64,000 nucleotides of DNA from Ga0077555 sp963741565 (GTDB taxonomy: Bacteria > Pseudomonadota > Alphaproteobacteria > Rhizobiales > Hyphomicrobiaceae). The notes under the pieces are model-generated. The model was not told the DNA's origin and did no database searches. It saw nothing but the letters and a program-made list of their open reading frames with translations. A program made the translations under genes and the position numbers. This document shows, piece after piece, positions 8,737-20,032 of this stretch (the stretch's first letter is position 1; each line of letters begins with the position of its first letter). The stretch covers positions 62,001 to 126,000 of the forward strand of contig CAVUIK010000001.1 of the NCBI GenBank assembly GCA_963741565.1, in the 5' to 3' direction.

Positions 8737-8759
8737 CGCGCGGTTTTCGCGCGTTTTTT
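8737..8759 (+). terminator. Rho-independent terminator
   Basis: A CGCGCG stem closes a GTTTT loop and is followed by six T. It lies 150 bases behind the enoyl-CoA hydratase stop and ahead of the convergent dac gene. A TATAAT-like hexamer sits at 8722-8727, just before the stem, with no matching -35, so I do not propose a separate small RNA. Confidence 0.6.
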
Positions 8760-8873
8760 ATGTCGCCTGTCGGCTGACGCGGCAAACTCTCTCCAAACCC
8801 ACACCCCGGCTTCCCGCCGCGCTTTTGATGGAGCGTGATGCGCTAACGGTTCGACGCAACGGCCATGCGAGCG

Positions 8874-10724
8874 TCAGTCGCGTGTCACCTGGCAGTCGAT
8901 CTGCAGCCGGCGCAAATCGTTGCAGGCGGCAGCAGCTGCCGCGGCATCGAAGCCGGCGAAGCGTGCGCGGTAGAGTTGGCGCCCGCCGCTGGCGACGGCT
9001 TGCGTCACCGGGCGCGCCTGCGCGAGGAGCGCGCCGGATTTCGCCTTGGTGGCTTCGAGCTGGCGTGTCGCCTCGGCGGCGCTCGCATAGGCGCCAACCT
9101 GGATCGAGATTTTGCCGGAGGCGGACGGTGCGATGGCGGGCTCGGACGCGCGCGGTTGCGGAGCGCTGCTCGGTCCTGGACCCGGTCCCGCGAGGCGGAA
9201 GGTCGGTGGCGCAACGGTCGGTGCGGCCGATGCGACCGCGAACGGTTTACCGGCCATCCGCTCGGCCTGCGCTTGCAGCGTAGAGGGTTGCGCTGCTGGT
9301 GCGATGGCAGGGGCGCCGGTACCAGCCATGCGCGGGGGGGCAGCAGCCGGCGCAGCGGCGGGCGGTAGCGCCGCGGCGATAGGCTCGCGCGGGGCCACGG
9401 GCGTCGCGGTCTCACTGGCTTGCGGTGACGCGGGCGCTGTCGGTGGCAGCAGCGCGACCGGGGCGGCGAACTGGCGTTGCTGCGACGGCACGGCGACCTG
9501 GCGGACCTGCGCCACGTGGATTGGTGCCCCGGCGTTGGCTTCAGGCGTGATCTCGGCGGACTTGGCGTCGGTCAGCGCCGGCGGGGCGAGGGGCGCCTGG
9601 GCCTGCAATTGCACGACGGACCGGGACTGGCTGCGTGCTTGCGCTGGTGGCTGGGCCTGAGCCAAGGCCTGGTGGGGGGCTGGTGCCTGAGGCGTCACGG
9701 CCTGGGCAGCGGGCGCCGGCCTCACTGGTGGCGGTGTTGCCGCTGCGATGCGCGCTGGCGGCGCGGCGGGTTTGATGGCTTCGACCAGTTTCGGTGCCGG
9801 CGGCTCCGCCGTTTTGGTGGCGGCCGCGACCAGACGCCGCCCGCTGGCTGCGATCAGCGCCGGGGCGGGCTTTCTTGACCGCTCGGTCGAGGCGCGGGGA
9901 AGCGCGCGCATCAGGATCGTGCGCATGTGGGCGTTGCGTCCCGAGGCCGTAGCTCCACCGAACACGGCGGCGACGACATGCCGTCCGTCCCGGCGCACCG
10001 ACGCCACCAGATTGAAACCGGACGGCGACGTATAGCCGGTCTTCAGGCCGTCCATGCCGCTGAACGAGTGCATCATTGTGTTGTGGTTGCGATAGACGTG
10101 GCCGCCATAGTTGAAGATCGCCAGCGAGAACAGCCGGTAGCGCTCGGGGAAGCGATCGTTGAGCGCCAGCGCCAGTGTCAGCATATCCCGCGCCGTGGTG
10201 ACCTGACCGGAATCGGGAAGTCCATGCGCATTCTTGAAGGTGGTGGCGGTCATGCCGAGTTCGCGCGCGCGCCGCGTCATCAGGGCGGCGAACTTCGTCT
10301 CGCTGCCGGCCATGTGCTCGGCGAGCGCCACAGCAATATCGTTGGCCGATTTCACGATCAGCGCCCTGATTGCATCCATCGCGGCGATATCGGAGCCGGC
10401 GGCGAGGCCGAGCTTCGAGGGCGAGGTGCCGGCGGCTTCGTCCGAGATTTTGATGCGCGTGGTGGGTGTCAGGCGTCCCTGCTCCATCATCTCGAATGCG
10501 AGAAAGATGGTCATCATTTTGGTGAGCGAGGCGGGATAGCGGGCTTCATCCGCGGCCTGTGCATGCAACACTTGGCCCGTATTCGCGTCGATGATCATGG
10601 CGGCGTGCCGGCCGGCAGCCCACGCAGCACCCGGCCCGAGCCAGCTGAAGACCAGCCCGCACACAACCGTGGCGGCCCTTGACCAAGCGCCACCGTGCCA
10701 CCCGGACTTGAACGCAACCCTCAT
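8874..10724 (-). CDS. D-alanyl-D-alanine carboxypeptidase with C-terminal SPOR domain
   Basis: This 616-residue penicillin-binding protein of the PBP5/DacF class has a signal peptide at 1-37 (ending AAWAA). The three active-site motifs are S66-LTK69 in PASLTKMM, S126-A-N128 in VKSANDI and K228-T-G230 in GLKTGYTSPSG. It trims the terminal D-Ala of peptidoglycan pentapeptides. Residues about 290-530 are a long Pro/Ala/Gln-rich linker. The last about 80 residues (KISIQVGAYASAAEATRQL to the end) form a SPOR domain, which in other bacteria binds denuded glycan at the division site. This predicts septal targeting. It is divergent from the phasin gene. Confidence 0.9.
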   Translation of the reverse strand: MRVAFKSGWHGGAWSRAATVVCGLVFSWLGPGAAWAAGRHAAMIIDANTGQVLHAQAADEARYPASLTKMMTIFLAFEMMEQGRLTPTTRIKISDEAAGTSPSKLGLAAGSDIAAMDAIRALIVKSANDIAVALAEHMAGSETKFAALMTRRARELGMTATTFKNAHGLPDSGQVTTARDMLTLALALNDRFPERYRLFSLAIFNYGGHVYRNHNTMMHSFSGMDGLKTGYTSPSGFNLVASVRRDGRHVVAAVFGGATASGRNAHMRTILMRALPRASTERSRKPAPALIAASGRRLVAAATKTAEPPAPKLVEAIKPAAPPARIAAATPPPVRPAPAAQAVTPQAPAPHQALAQAQPPAQARSQSRSVVQLQAQAPLAPPALTDAKSAEITPEANAGAPIHVAQVRQVAVPSQQRQFAAPVALLPPTAPASPQASETATPVAPREPIAAALPPAAAPAAAPPRMAGTGAPAIAPAAQPSTLQAQAERMAGKPFAVASAAPTVAPPTFRLAGPGPGPSSAPQPRASEPAIAPSASGKISIQVGAYASAAEATRQLEATKAKSGALLAQARPVTQAVASGGRQLYRARFAGFDAAAAAAACNDLRRLQIDCQVTRD

Positions 10725-10922
10725 GACCCCGACCTAAACATACGCATCGCTACGCGCTCCGACCGGTCGTCCGTCTGGTGGCGGTGCCGATGTCCCCACG
10801 TGTGCCCAATCAGACGGCACCATGGTTTTGGGGCGGCTTTGCGACCGGACGGCGAGGCGCGGATCAGGCCCGCTATCATCGGCTGGGACTGCTCATATCT
10901 GGTTAACGACGACGGATTATGG

Positions 10923-10983
10923 TGCAATGCAATATTGGTGCTTGACATAATGGTGCATCGCACATAAATATGTGTGCATCGCA
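10923..10983 (+). promoter_or_regulatory. Phasin promoter with three PhaR-type operator repeats
   Basis: A TTGACA at 10942-10947 is followed after 17 bases by TAAATA at 10965-10970. Around it sit three related sites: TGCAATGCA at 10923-10931, TGCATCGCA at 10954-10962 inside the spacer, and TGCATCGCA at 10975-10983 near the expected transcription start. The middle copy with its flank (TGCATCGCACA) fits the TGCRNYGCASM-type motif reported for the PHA-responsive repressor PhaR. The second and third copies are 21 bases apart, two helical turns. Repression by PhaR in the absence of polymer is the inferred function. The rest of the 324-base gap between dac and the phasin shows nothing else. Confidence 0.6.
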
Positions 10984-11048
10984 GGACGCTAAGCCTGCGG
11001 CTTCCCGCGCATGAGCGCAATTGGGTCACAGGCATCAGGATTAAGATC

Positions 11049-11384
11049 ATGATCAAGTCGTTCGAAGACGTCCAGAAGGTCAATCAGGGCAACGTCGATA
11101 CCGCCATGAAGCTGTTCGGCGAATGGCAGAAGGGCTGGCAAACGATCGCCACCGAGATGACCGATTACTCGAAGCGCTCCTTCGAGGATGGCACGCATAC
11201 GATGGAAAAGCTGATGTCCGTCAAGTCGGTCGAGCAGGCCGTCGAGATCCAGACCAGCTACGCCAAGCGCCAGTATGACGAGTATATGCACCAGATGCAG
11301 AAGATCGGTGGCATGTACGCCGAGTTCGCCAAGGAGGCCTATCGCCCCCTCGAGCGCGTGTTCCAGAACGTCCCGAAGGCGTAA
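11049..11384 (+). CDS. Phasin family protein
   Basis: This 111-residue, almost entirely alpha-helical and amphipathic protein has the phasin pattern (FEDVQKVNQGNVDTAMKLFGEWQKG, then YSKRSFEDGTHTMEKLMSVKSVEQAVEIQTSYAKRQYDEY and a terminal phasin-like AKEAYRPLERVF). Phasins coat polyhydroxyalkanoate granules and control granule number and size. The ATG at 11049 is chosen because the upstream in-frame extension is non-helical. Its own promoter with PhaR-type repeats lies 70-125 bases upstream and a strong terminator follows, so it is a single-gene unit. No PHA synthase is in the window. Confidence 0.85.
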   Translation: MIKSFEDVQKVNQGNVDTAMKLFGEWQKGWQTIATEMTDYSKRSFEDGTHTMEKLMSVKSVEQAVEIQTSYAKRQYDEYMHQMQKIGGMYAEFAKEAYRPLERVFQNVPKA

Positions 11385-11440
11385 GTCACGCTGGTTGGTC
11401 AGCCTCCCGCGGGAGGCGCGCTGTCCGCTGAAAAATTTGG

Positions 11441-11470
11441 AAGGCCCGGCCATGCGCCGGGCCTTTTTTT
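11441..11470 (+). terminator. Rho-independent terminator of the phasin gene
   Basis: A perfect 10-base stem (AAGGCCCGGC with GCCGGGCCTT), a CATGC loop and a seven-T tract begin 57 bases after the phasin stop. Confidence 0.9.
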
Positions 11471-11665
11471 CGTCGCCCTTGATGACCACATTGACGACGG
11501 CGGGCCAGCCAGTCGATCAGCCATGTCGTTCGATTTGCGAACCGTGCCCAGGTGCCGGTAGTATAGGACGGTGCAGGGTGAAGCCGACAGGTTCCTGCCG
11601 TGGGTCGACAATGGACCGGCGGCAAGGCGACGACGGCCGAGGGGCGGGTTCGAAGCGTGATCACG

Positions 11666-12007
11666 ATGGCAGACGACAAAAAAGGGTCTCGCGGCGGGGA
11701 CGATGGCGGCGAGGGCAAGACCGGCCTCGTCACCAAGACGCGTCCGAAAACCAAGCGGCCTAGTCTCTACAAGGTTATGCTGCTCAACGACGACTACACG
11801 CCGATGGAGTTTGTCATCCACGTGCTCGAGCGCTTCTTCAACAAGGGGCGCGACGAGGCCACCCGCATCATGCTGCACGTCCACCAGAAGGGCGTCGGAA
11901 TTTGTGGCGTCTACACGTACGAGGTCGCCGAGACCAAGGTGACCCAAGTCATGGATTTTTCACGTCAGCACCAGCATCCGCTGCAGTGCACCATGGAAAA
12001 GGAGTAG
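11666..12007 (+). CDS. clpS: ATP-dependent Clp protease adaptor ClpS
   Basis: This 113-residue protein is started at the ATG before ADDKKGSRGG. An upstream frame to 11600 is open but not conserved-looking. The ClpS core is clear: LYKVMLLNDDYTPMEFVIHVLERFF (NDDYTPMEFV is the N-degron pocket motif), then HVHQKGVGICGVYTYEVAETKV. ClpS delivers proteins with destabilising N-terminal residues to ClpAP. The first about 28 residues are a charged flexible tail that inserts into ClpA in the known system. clpA follows after seven bases. A possible TTGCGA/TAGTAT promoter pair lies at 11535-11564. Confidence 0.95.
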   Translation: MADDKKGSRGGDDGGEGKTGLVTKTRPKTKRPSLYKVMLLNDDYTPMEFVIHVLERFFNKGRDEATRIMLHVHQKGVGICGVYTYEVAETKVTQVMDFSRQHQHPLQCTMEKE

Positions 12008-12014
12008 CTCCCAA

Positions 12015-14484
<2,470 letters not shown>

Positions 14485-14487
14485 CTG

Positions 14488-15237
14488 TTGGCGGCATCGA
14501 CGCCAGATCATCAACCATCGCCCGTGTGGCCCGAGACGGCGACACGGGCGATGGCGTTTTGGCGGGGCACAGCGGCCGGCATTGGCCTGCCCTCGCTCAT
14601 GCTGTTCTCGAGCTGCCTCGGCTACGGCGCCTTTGCCAAGGCTTGCGGCCTCTCATTCGCGCAGATGATGTTCCTGCCGCTCATGCTGCAGGCGCTGCCG
14701 GCCCAGCTGGTGCTCGCCGATCACGCCGCCCGCGATGCCTCGCTCGCGGCTGCCGCCATTGCCGTCGCTCTCACAGCGGTTCGCCTGCTCCCGATGACCG
14801 TTGTGCTGATGCCGCTTCTGAAGGGCCACGGTGGTCCGCGTTGGCATGAACTCGCAACCGTTCATTTCGTCGGCGTCACGCAATGGCTGGAGGGGCTGCG
14901 CCGCCTGCCGGATGTGCCCGTCCATCTGCGGCTCGCGCATTATCTCGGCATCGGCGTCAGCGTCTCGTCGGGTACGTTGCTCGGCAGCGCGATCGGCTAC
15001 CTGATGACAGAGGCGGTGCCGGGCTGGCTGGTGGCCGCGCTGCTGTTCCTGACGCCGATCTATTTCCTGCTCTCGCTGATCGAGACGGCTCGCGGCCCGG
15101 GCGACCGGCTGGCGATCGCGTTCGGCGCCGTGATTGGTCCGCTGTGCTTTATCTGGCTGCCGGGCTTCGATCTGCTGATCACGGGGCTCGTCGGCGGCAC
15201 GCTCGCTTGGGCGATCGGGCGCAGGAGCCGGGCATGA
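14488..15237 (+). CDS. AzlC family branched-chain amino acid exporter, large subunit
   Basis: About 249 residues from a TTG start three bases after the clpA tail. A later ATG at 14551 before AFWRGTAAG is equally possible. It has six or seven hydrophobic helices and the AzlC start pattern GTAAGIGLPSLMLFSSCLGYGAFAKACGLSFAQMM. AzlC works with a small AzlD partner in export of branched-chain amino acids or analogues. Here the partner follows with an ATGA overlap. Substrate specificity is not visible. Confidence 0.8.
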   Translation: MAASTPDHQPSPVWPETATRAMAFWRGTAAGIGLPSLMLFSSCLGYGAFAKACGLSFAQMMFLPLMLQALPAQLVLADHAARDASLAAAAIAVALTAVRLLPMTVVLMPLLKGHGGPRWHELATVHFVGVTQWLEGLRRLPDVPVHLRLAHYLGIGVSVSSGTLLGSAIGYLMTEAVPGWLVAALLFLTPIYFLLSLIETARGPGDRLAIAFGAVIGPLCFIWLPGFDLLITGLVGGTLAWAIGRRSRA

Positions 15238-15584
15238 GCCTGCCGGGGGTGTGGGGGGAGTGGGGCGGCTATCTCGCGTTCTTCCTCGCGGGCTTTGCGG
15301 TCAGCGAGCCGTGGCGGTGGGCCGGCGCCATCGTCGGGCGCGAGATCGATCCGGCGAGCGAACTCTTTGCCTGGGTGCGGGCGGTCTCCACGGCGATCGT
15401 CGCAGGCCTCTGCGCGCGCATGCTGCTGTTTCCGACCGGCGCGCTGGCCGATGTGGCGCTCGGGCTGCGGGCGGCGGCCTTTCTCGCCGGCATTGCCGCC
15501 TATTTGCTGGCGGCCCGCAGCCTCGGCATCGGCATCGCAACCGCCATGGGCGTACTGATCCTCGGCCGGTTCGTGGTCGTATAA
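15234..15584 (+). CDS. AzlD-like small membrane subunit
   Basis: 116 residues with about four hydrophobic helices. It overlaps the azlC-like gene by four bases (ATGA). The pattern VRAVSTAIVAGLCARMLLFPTGALADV matches the AzlD fold, in which a helix ends in LVLFP-G-LA. It is the presumed partner of the upstream AzlC subunit in a two-component exporter in the inner membrane. Sequence identity to characterised AzlD is likely low, so the assignment rests on size, topology and coupling. It converges on the MFS gene with only six bases between stops. Confidence 0.7.
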   Translation: MSLPGVWGEWGGYLAFFLAGFAVSEPWRWAGAIVGREIDPASELFAWVRAVSTAIVAGLCARMLLFPTGALADVALGLRAAAFLAGIAAYLLAARSLGIGIATAMGVLILGRFVVV

Positions 15585-15590
15585 GTTGGC

Positions 15591-16790
15591 TCAACGTCGG
15601 CCGCGATGGGTCTCCGGCGCAAACAGCGCGAACACCAGGCCGACCAAGACCAGCAGTGCTGCGGAGACGATCAGCGCGCTCGCCGTGCCGTAGAGATCGG
15701 CCATCAATCCGAGCGCCAGCGGACCGACGACATAGCCGAGATCGCCGGTCATGCGGTACGTGCTCAACGCGGTCGCGTTCATGCCGGGTGGCGCGCTGTC
15801 GGCGGCATAGGCGGCCGGTGCCGCGCCGCCAATCGAGATCCCGACGCTCCACGCGATACAAGCCGCCAGGAACCAGCCATAGGACGGCGCCACACAGAAC
15901 AGCACCATCGCCCCGCTGTTGACCAGCACGGCCGGCAAGATCACCGCCTTGCGCCCGAACCGGTCCGACAACCAGCCCGCCGGATAGCCCGCCAATAGTC
16001 CCGCAATGCCCCCGAGCATCATCGCGAAGCCGAGCGCGGAAACCGAAATGCCGAGCTTCTCTTTGGCCAGCAGCGGAATGATCGCGAACATGCCGCCGGT
16101 GCGCACCACGGTCGTCATGAACGCGAGCAGACTGACCAGCACGTATCCGATCTGGCTCGTCAACAGTCGCATCTGGTCCAGGAACGGCGGGCGCGGCGCT
16201 TTCGTGCTGCTCGGTTTGCCGGAGTGCTGGAAATCGCGCGTTTCGGTGACGGCGAACCAGGCGACGACCGCAGCCAGCAGGCTCGCGATCCCCGACGCCG
16301 TGAACGGCGCTGCAAGGCCGAACTGCTCGGCGAGCAAACCGCCCGGCAGCGGCCCGATGCTGACCGCGAATATGAATGTGGTCTGGTAGATGGCGATGGT
16401 GCGGCCGCGCCGCTCCGGCGGGCTGATATCGGCGAGCACCACCTGTCCGGTGGTGACAATGAGGCCCGCGCCGGCGCCCGCGACGAACCGCGCGAGGATG
16501 AACTCGGGATAGCTCGTTGCCCACGCGCACCAGAGATTACCGATCCCCGAGATCAGCCCGCCGATCGCAATCGTCGGCCGCCGTCCGAGCCGGTCCGCCA
16601 TTTGCCCCGCCGGCAGCGCGATCACGAAACGTGCGAGCCCGTAGACGGCGACAGCCGCCCCGATCGCCGACGCCGCAACACCGAACGATTGCGCATAGAG
16701 CGGCATCGTCGGGATCATCGCGCCGAAGCCGAGCTGGTTGACCCCCACCAGCACACACATCCAGATGAGGACCCGGCGTTCGAGCGACAT
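15591..16790 (-). CDS. Major facilitator superfamily transporter
   Basis: This 399-residue protein has 12 predicted helices and the MFS loop 2-3 signature GQMADRLGRRP (about residues 62-72), which recurs in the second half as GWLSDRFGRKA. The central loop (about 185-205, HSGKPSSTKAPRPPF) is short and hydrophilic. The family includes drug and metabolite exporters, and nothing in the sequence gives the substrate. The start at MSLERRVLIWM is normal. A HIT gene follows in the same orientation upstream, about 60 bases away. Confidence 0.85.
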   Translation of the reverse strand: MSLERRVLIWMCVLVGVNQLGFGAMIPTMPLYAQSFGVAASAIGAAVAVYGLARFVIALPAGQMADRLGRRPTIAIGGLISGIGNLWCAWATSYPEFILARFVAGAGAGLIVTTGQVVLADISPPERRGRTIAIYQTTFIFAVSIGPLPGGLLAEQFGLAAPFTASGIASLLAAVVAWFAVTETRDFQHSGKPSSTKAPRPPFLDQMRLLTSQIGYVLVSLLAFMTTVVRTGGMFAIIPLLAKEKLGISVSALGFAMMLGGIAGLLAGYPAGWLSDRFGRKAVILPAVLVNSGAMVLFCVAPSYGWFLAACIAWSVGISIGGAAPAAYAADSAPPGMNATALSTYRMTGDLGYVVGPLALGLMADLYGTASALIVSAALLVLVGLVFALFAPETHRGRR

Positions 16791-16850
16791 ATGGAGTCCA
16801 GTTCCGGAGAGGATCAGGCGAGCGACGGCGGGCGCGATTCGATCAGCCTA

Positions 16851-17273
16851 TCACCCCGCGATCGCCTTGCGGATCTTCTCGGCCGCGGCCGCCAGCACCT
16901 CGGGCTTTTCCATCGTCGCCGTATGGGGCCCGAGTTTCACGCCGTCCCACCGCGGGATGACGTGATAATGCAGGTGGAACACCACTTGACCGCCGGCCGG
17001 CTCGTTGAATTGCTGGATGGTTATCCCGTGAGCGCCGAACGCCTGCATTTGTGCCCGCGCGATCCGCTGCACCGTGGCCAGACACGCCGCCAGTTGCGCC
17101 GGACTGGCGTCGAGCAGGTTGCGCGCGGGCGTTTTCGGAATCACCAGCGCGTGGCCCTCGCAGCGCGGCATGATGTCCAAGAAGGCCAGCGTCTCGGCGT
17201 CCTCGTGGACTTTGTGGGCCGGCAGCTCGCCGCGCAGGATCTTTGCGAAGACGTTGCTCGGGTCATAGGTCAT
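16851..17273 (-). CDS. HIT family nucleotide-binding protein
   Basis: This 140-residue protein has the histidine triad HLHYHVIPRW (H-phi-H-phi-H-phi, around residues 103-110) and upstream family features DIMPRCEGHALVIPK and TIQQFNEPAGGQVVFHLHYH. HIT proteins hydrolyse or transfer nucleotidyl groups, for example purine nucleoside phosphoramidates. It is full length, starting MTYDPSNVFAKILRGELPAHKVHED as in HinT-like proteins. The exact substrate is unknown. It reads in the same direction as the MFS gene downstream. Confidence 0.9.
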   Translation of the reverse strand: MTYDPSNVFAKILRGELPAHKVHEDAETLAFLDIMPRCEGHALVIPKTPARNLLDASPAQLAACLATVQRIARAQMQAFGAHGITIQQFNEPAGGQVVFHLHYHVIPRWDGVKLGPHTATMEKPEVLAAAAEKIRKAIAG

Positions 17274-17384
17274 AGGCGGTCTCCTTGGCGACGCGTTAAC
17301 CGGCTGTTAGCCGTCGGCAGTGAACCGCGTCAAGGCCACTGCCGACTTAACCGGTGCTGAGCAGATCTGTGCGACAAGCGGGCG

Positions 17385-17597
17385 ATGTCGTCTCCACTGG
17401 ATACCATCGAGGCTCTGGCCGCCGAGACTGATCGTGCCCGCCGCGAACATGCGGCAGACGCGGGCCTTGTTTCGTCGCACCTCGTGGCTCGGCGCCGGCA
17501 AGGCTGGCTGTTGCGCATGTTGGCGCTTCTGCTGTGCGCGGCGCTGGCCGGTGCTCTGCTGCAGGGCCTGCAACACATCGGTCCACTCTTGCCATAG
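17385..17597 (+). CDS. Small hypothetical single-span membrane protein
   Basis: A 70-residue frame with an acidic/basic helical start (MSSPLDTIEALAAETDRARREHA) and one hydrophobic helix near its C-terminus (RMLALLLCAALAGALLQGL). It occupies an otherwise empty gap between the HIT gene and the convergent acyltransferase. The amino-acid pattern is plausible for a real membrane peptide, but the ribosome site is weak and no family is recognised. It could be a chance frame. Confidence 0.35.
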   Translation: MSSPLDTIEALAAETDRARREHAADAGLVSSHLVARRRQGWLLRMLALLLCAALAGALLQGLQHIGPLLP

Positions 17598-17642
17598 CAC
17601 CCGCAGGCTGGGTCGTGCCTGCGAACATCGGGACTCGCGCGC

Positions 17643-18827
17643 TCACTCCGCCTCGGCGTCGGCGCTGGCCTTCCGGTAGGGCCCGTACTCCGCCAGCGCC
17701 TCGCGCTGGGCCTCCATGTGGCGGCGCTCATCGTCGAGATAGCGCGCGACCGCTTTGCGGAAGCCGGCATCGCCGATCCAATGCGCTGAATAGGTCGGCG
17801 TCGGCATGTAGCCGCGCGCCAGCTTGTGCTCGCCTTGCGCGCCGGCTTCGACGCGCGGCAACTTGCGCTCGATCGCGAAATCGATGGCCTGATAGTAGCA
17901 GATCTCGAAGTGCAGGAACGGTTGCGGGTCGGTGGTGCCCCAGTAGCGGCCATAGAGGCAATCGCCGCCGATCATGTTGAGCGCGCCCGCAACATAGCGT
18001 CCGTCGCGCTTGGCCATGATCAGCAGGCAGTTGTCGGCCATGGCGGCGCCGAGCAGTGAGAAGAATTTGCGGTTGAGATAGGGCCGGCCCCACTTGCGGT
18101 TGCCGGTGTCCATGTAGAACGCGAAGAACGCGTCCCAGTGCGCTTCCGTGAGGTCGCGCCCGGTGATGCGCTCGATCGTGAGGCCGGCGGTCAGCGCCTC
18201 CGCGCGTTCTTTGCGGATCGCCTTTCGCTTGCGCGAGGCGAGCGTCGCCAGGAAATCGTCGAAGGTGGCGTAGCCCTGGTTTGCCCAATGGAATTGCTTG
18301 TCGGTGCGTTGCAACAGTCCCGCGTCGCCGGCCCGTGTCCATTGCGCCTCCGTCATGAACGTCACGTGCAGTGATGAGGCCTGATGCTGCTTCGCCAGTT
18401 CGGCCGCGGCGGCCAGCAGCAGCCGTTCGGTCGTGTCGGCATCGGCGCCCGGCGCCACCAGCAGGCGGCGTCCCGGCACCGGCGTAAACGGCACCGCGCA
18501 TTGCAGTTTGGGATAGTAGCTGCCGCCGGCCCGCTCATAGGCCTCGGCCCAGCCGTAGTCGAAGATGTACTCGCCCTTGCTGTGGCTCTTCAGGTAGCAC
18601 GGCATCAGGCCCGCGATCGCGCCACCGATTTCCAGCACGACGTGTTGCGGCAGCCAGCCGGTTCGCCGTGTCACCGTCTCGGCATCCTCCAGCGCCTTCA
18701 GGAACGCATGCGAGATGAAGGGATCGAACGGCAGCTCCGGCGGGTTCGCCAGGCGATCCCAGGTTTCGGCATCGATCTCGCGAAGCGACGGCACGATCCG
18801 CGCAACCGCTTCGGACTTGGCAGCCAT
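17643..18827 (-). CDS. COG3146/DUF482-type GNAT-like acyltransferase
   Basis: This 394-residue protein has the COG3146 pattern: DPFISHAFLKALEDAETV near the start, MPCYLKSHSKGEYIFDYGWAEAYERAG around 75-100, FHWANQGYATFDDFLATLASRKRKAIRKER in the middle, and LPRVEAGAQGEHKLARGYMPTPTYSAHWI near the end. The family shares the double-GNAT fold with FemABX-type enzymes and is annotated as predicted N-acyltransferase. No reaction has been read from the sequence. The start ATG is followed by AAKSEAVARIVPSLREID. It is divergent from the M48 protease gene, with a 128-base gap between starts. Confidence 0.8.
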   Translation of the reverse strand: MAAKSEAVARIVPSLREIDAETWDRLANPPELPFDPFISHAFLKALEDAETVTRRTGWLPQHVVLEIGGAIAGLMPCYLKSHSKGEYIFDYGWAEAYERAGGSYYPKLQCAVPFTPVPGRRLLVAPGADADTTERLLLAAAAELAKQHQASSLHVTFMTEAQWTRAGDAGLLQRTDKQFHWANQGYATFDDFLATLASRKRKAIRKERAEALTAGLTIERITGRDLTEAHWDAFFAFYMDTGNRKWGRPYLNRKFFSLLGAAMADNCLLIMAKRDGRYVAGALNMIGGDCLYGRYWGTTDPQPFLHFEICYYQAIDFAIERKLPRVEAGAQGEHKLARGYMPTPTYSAHWIGDAGFRKAVARYLDDERRHMEAQREALAEYGPYRKASADAEAE

Positions 18828-18955
18828 TCAGCTCTCCTTCGATGCAGCCTGGTCATCATAGCCGGTCGGAGTGGCATGGATCAAAGCCGACATTTGGGCT
18901 ATCGTCCGGGCGCGGTGCGCGCTCGACAAAACGTCCGGCGTTCAGGGAGGACGGA

Positions 18956-19870
18956 ATGAAGCGGTTTTGGGTGTCGTCGATCTTGGGATTGGCTCTGGCG
19001 ACGGCGATCGTGGCCGCGCCCGTGGTGGCGCGCGAGCCGGACGAGGGCGTCAAGGTCGGCAATCCCTCATTCGTGCGCAAACTCGTGTCAGCCGAGCGTA
19101 TGGAGCAGGGGGCTGCCCAGCAATTCCTGGCGATGCGCCAGCAGGCCCAGGGCAAGCAGGCTTTGTTGCCGCCGAACCACCCGCAGAGCGAACGGTTGCG
19201 CCGCATTGCGCGCGACCTGCTGCCGCACGCGAACAAGTGGAACCCGCGCGCCAAGGACTGGAAGTGGGAGGTCATCGCCATCAATTCGGGCAACATCAAC
19301 GCCTTCTGCATGCCCGGCGGCAAGATCGCGTTCTTCACAGGTATCCTGGAAAAGCTGCAGCTCACCGATGACGAGGTGGCCATGATCATGGGCCACGAGA
19401 TCGCGCATGCGCTGCGCGAGCACGCCCGCGAACGCGCCGCCAAATCCACGATCACAAATGTCGGTAGCCGCGTTATCGGCGCGCTTATTTTCGGCCAGGC
19501 CGGTGAGGCCATCGGCGCGGGCGCGGGCAACCTGCTGACCCTGAAGTTCGGCCGCGACGACGAGAAGGAAGCCGATCTCGTCGGCATGGAGCTGGCGGCG
19601 CGCGCTGGCTACGATCCGGCAGCCGGTGTGACGCTCTGGGAGAAAATGGCGTCGGCCTCGAAGGGGGCGCCGCCGCAGTGGTTGTCGACCCATCCCGCCA
19701 GCGATACGCGGATCCAGTTGATCAAGGATCATCTGAAGGACGTCGCCAGTCTCTATGAGCGCGGCAAGGCCGAGCGCGCCGCCCGTGGCAGCGGGTCACC
19801 GGCGTCGGCGGCGCCCGGCGCTTTGGGGCCGGGACGGGCCGGTAGCCCGTTGCCGGGGCCGCGCAATTAG
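18956..19870 (+). CDS. M48 family metalloprotease, periplasmic (LoiP/YcaL-like)
   Basis: 304 residues with a signal peptide at 1-25 (ILGLALATAIVAAPVVA) and the zinc site H147-EIAH151 within VAMIMGHEIAHALREHARE. The third ligand is in the later EKEADLVGMELAARAGYDP helix, and the terminal STHPASDTRIQLI is typical of M48 peptidases. It is likely a periplasmic or outer-membrane-associated quality-control protease. A strong AGGGAGG ribosome site precedes the ATG, so the longer upstream frame is rejected. The C-terminal tail is Gly/Pro-rich. Confidence 0.9.
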   Translation: MKRFWVSSILGLALATAIVAAPVVAREPDEGVKVGNPSFVRKLVSAERMEQGAAQQFLAMRQQAQGKQALLPPNHPQSERLRRIARDLLPHANKWNPRAKDWKWEVIAINSGNINAFCMPGGKIAFFTGILEKLQLTDDEVAMIMGHEIAHALREHARERAAKSTITNVGSRVIGALIFGQAGEAIGAGAGNLLTLKFGRDDEKEADLVGMELAARAGYDPAAGVTLWEKMASASKGAPPQWLSTHPASDTRIQLIKDHLKDVASLYERGKAERAARGSGSPASAAPGALGPGRAGSPLPGPRN

Positions 19871-20032
19871 TCTTTCGGCTTCGGGATGTTGGGGGACGCC
19901 CAACCCAACGGGTGCAGGCACGAGCCAACATTTTCGACAAAATCGCGCTGGCTCATTGACATCCGCGCCGTTAGGCCAATGATGGGTTCACGGTCCCGTG
20001 ATCGGCGATATGGCTCCGCCTAAGGAGGCACA

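Noticed and set aside
8722..8759. Possible small RNA between TATAAT and the terminator
   Set aside because: The transcript would be under 40 bases and no -35 box is present.
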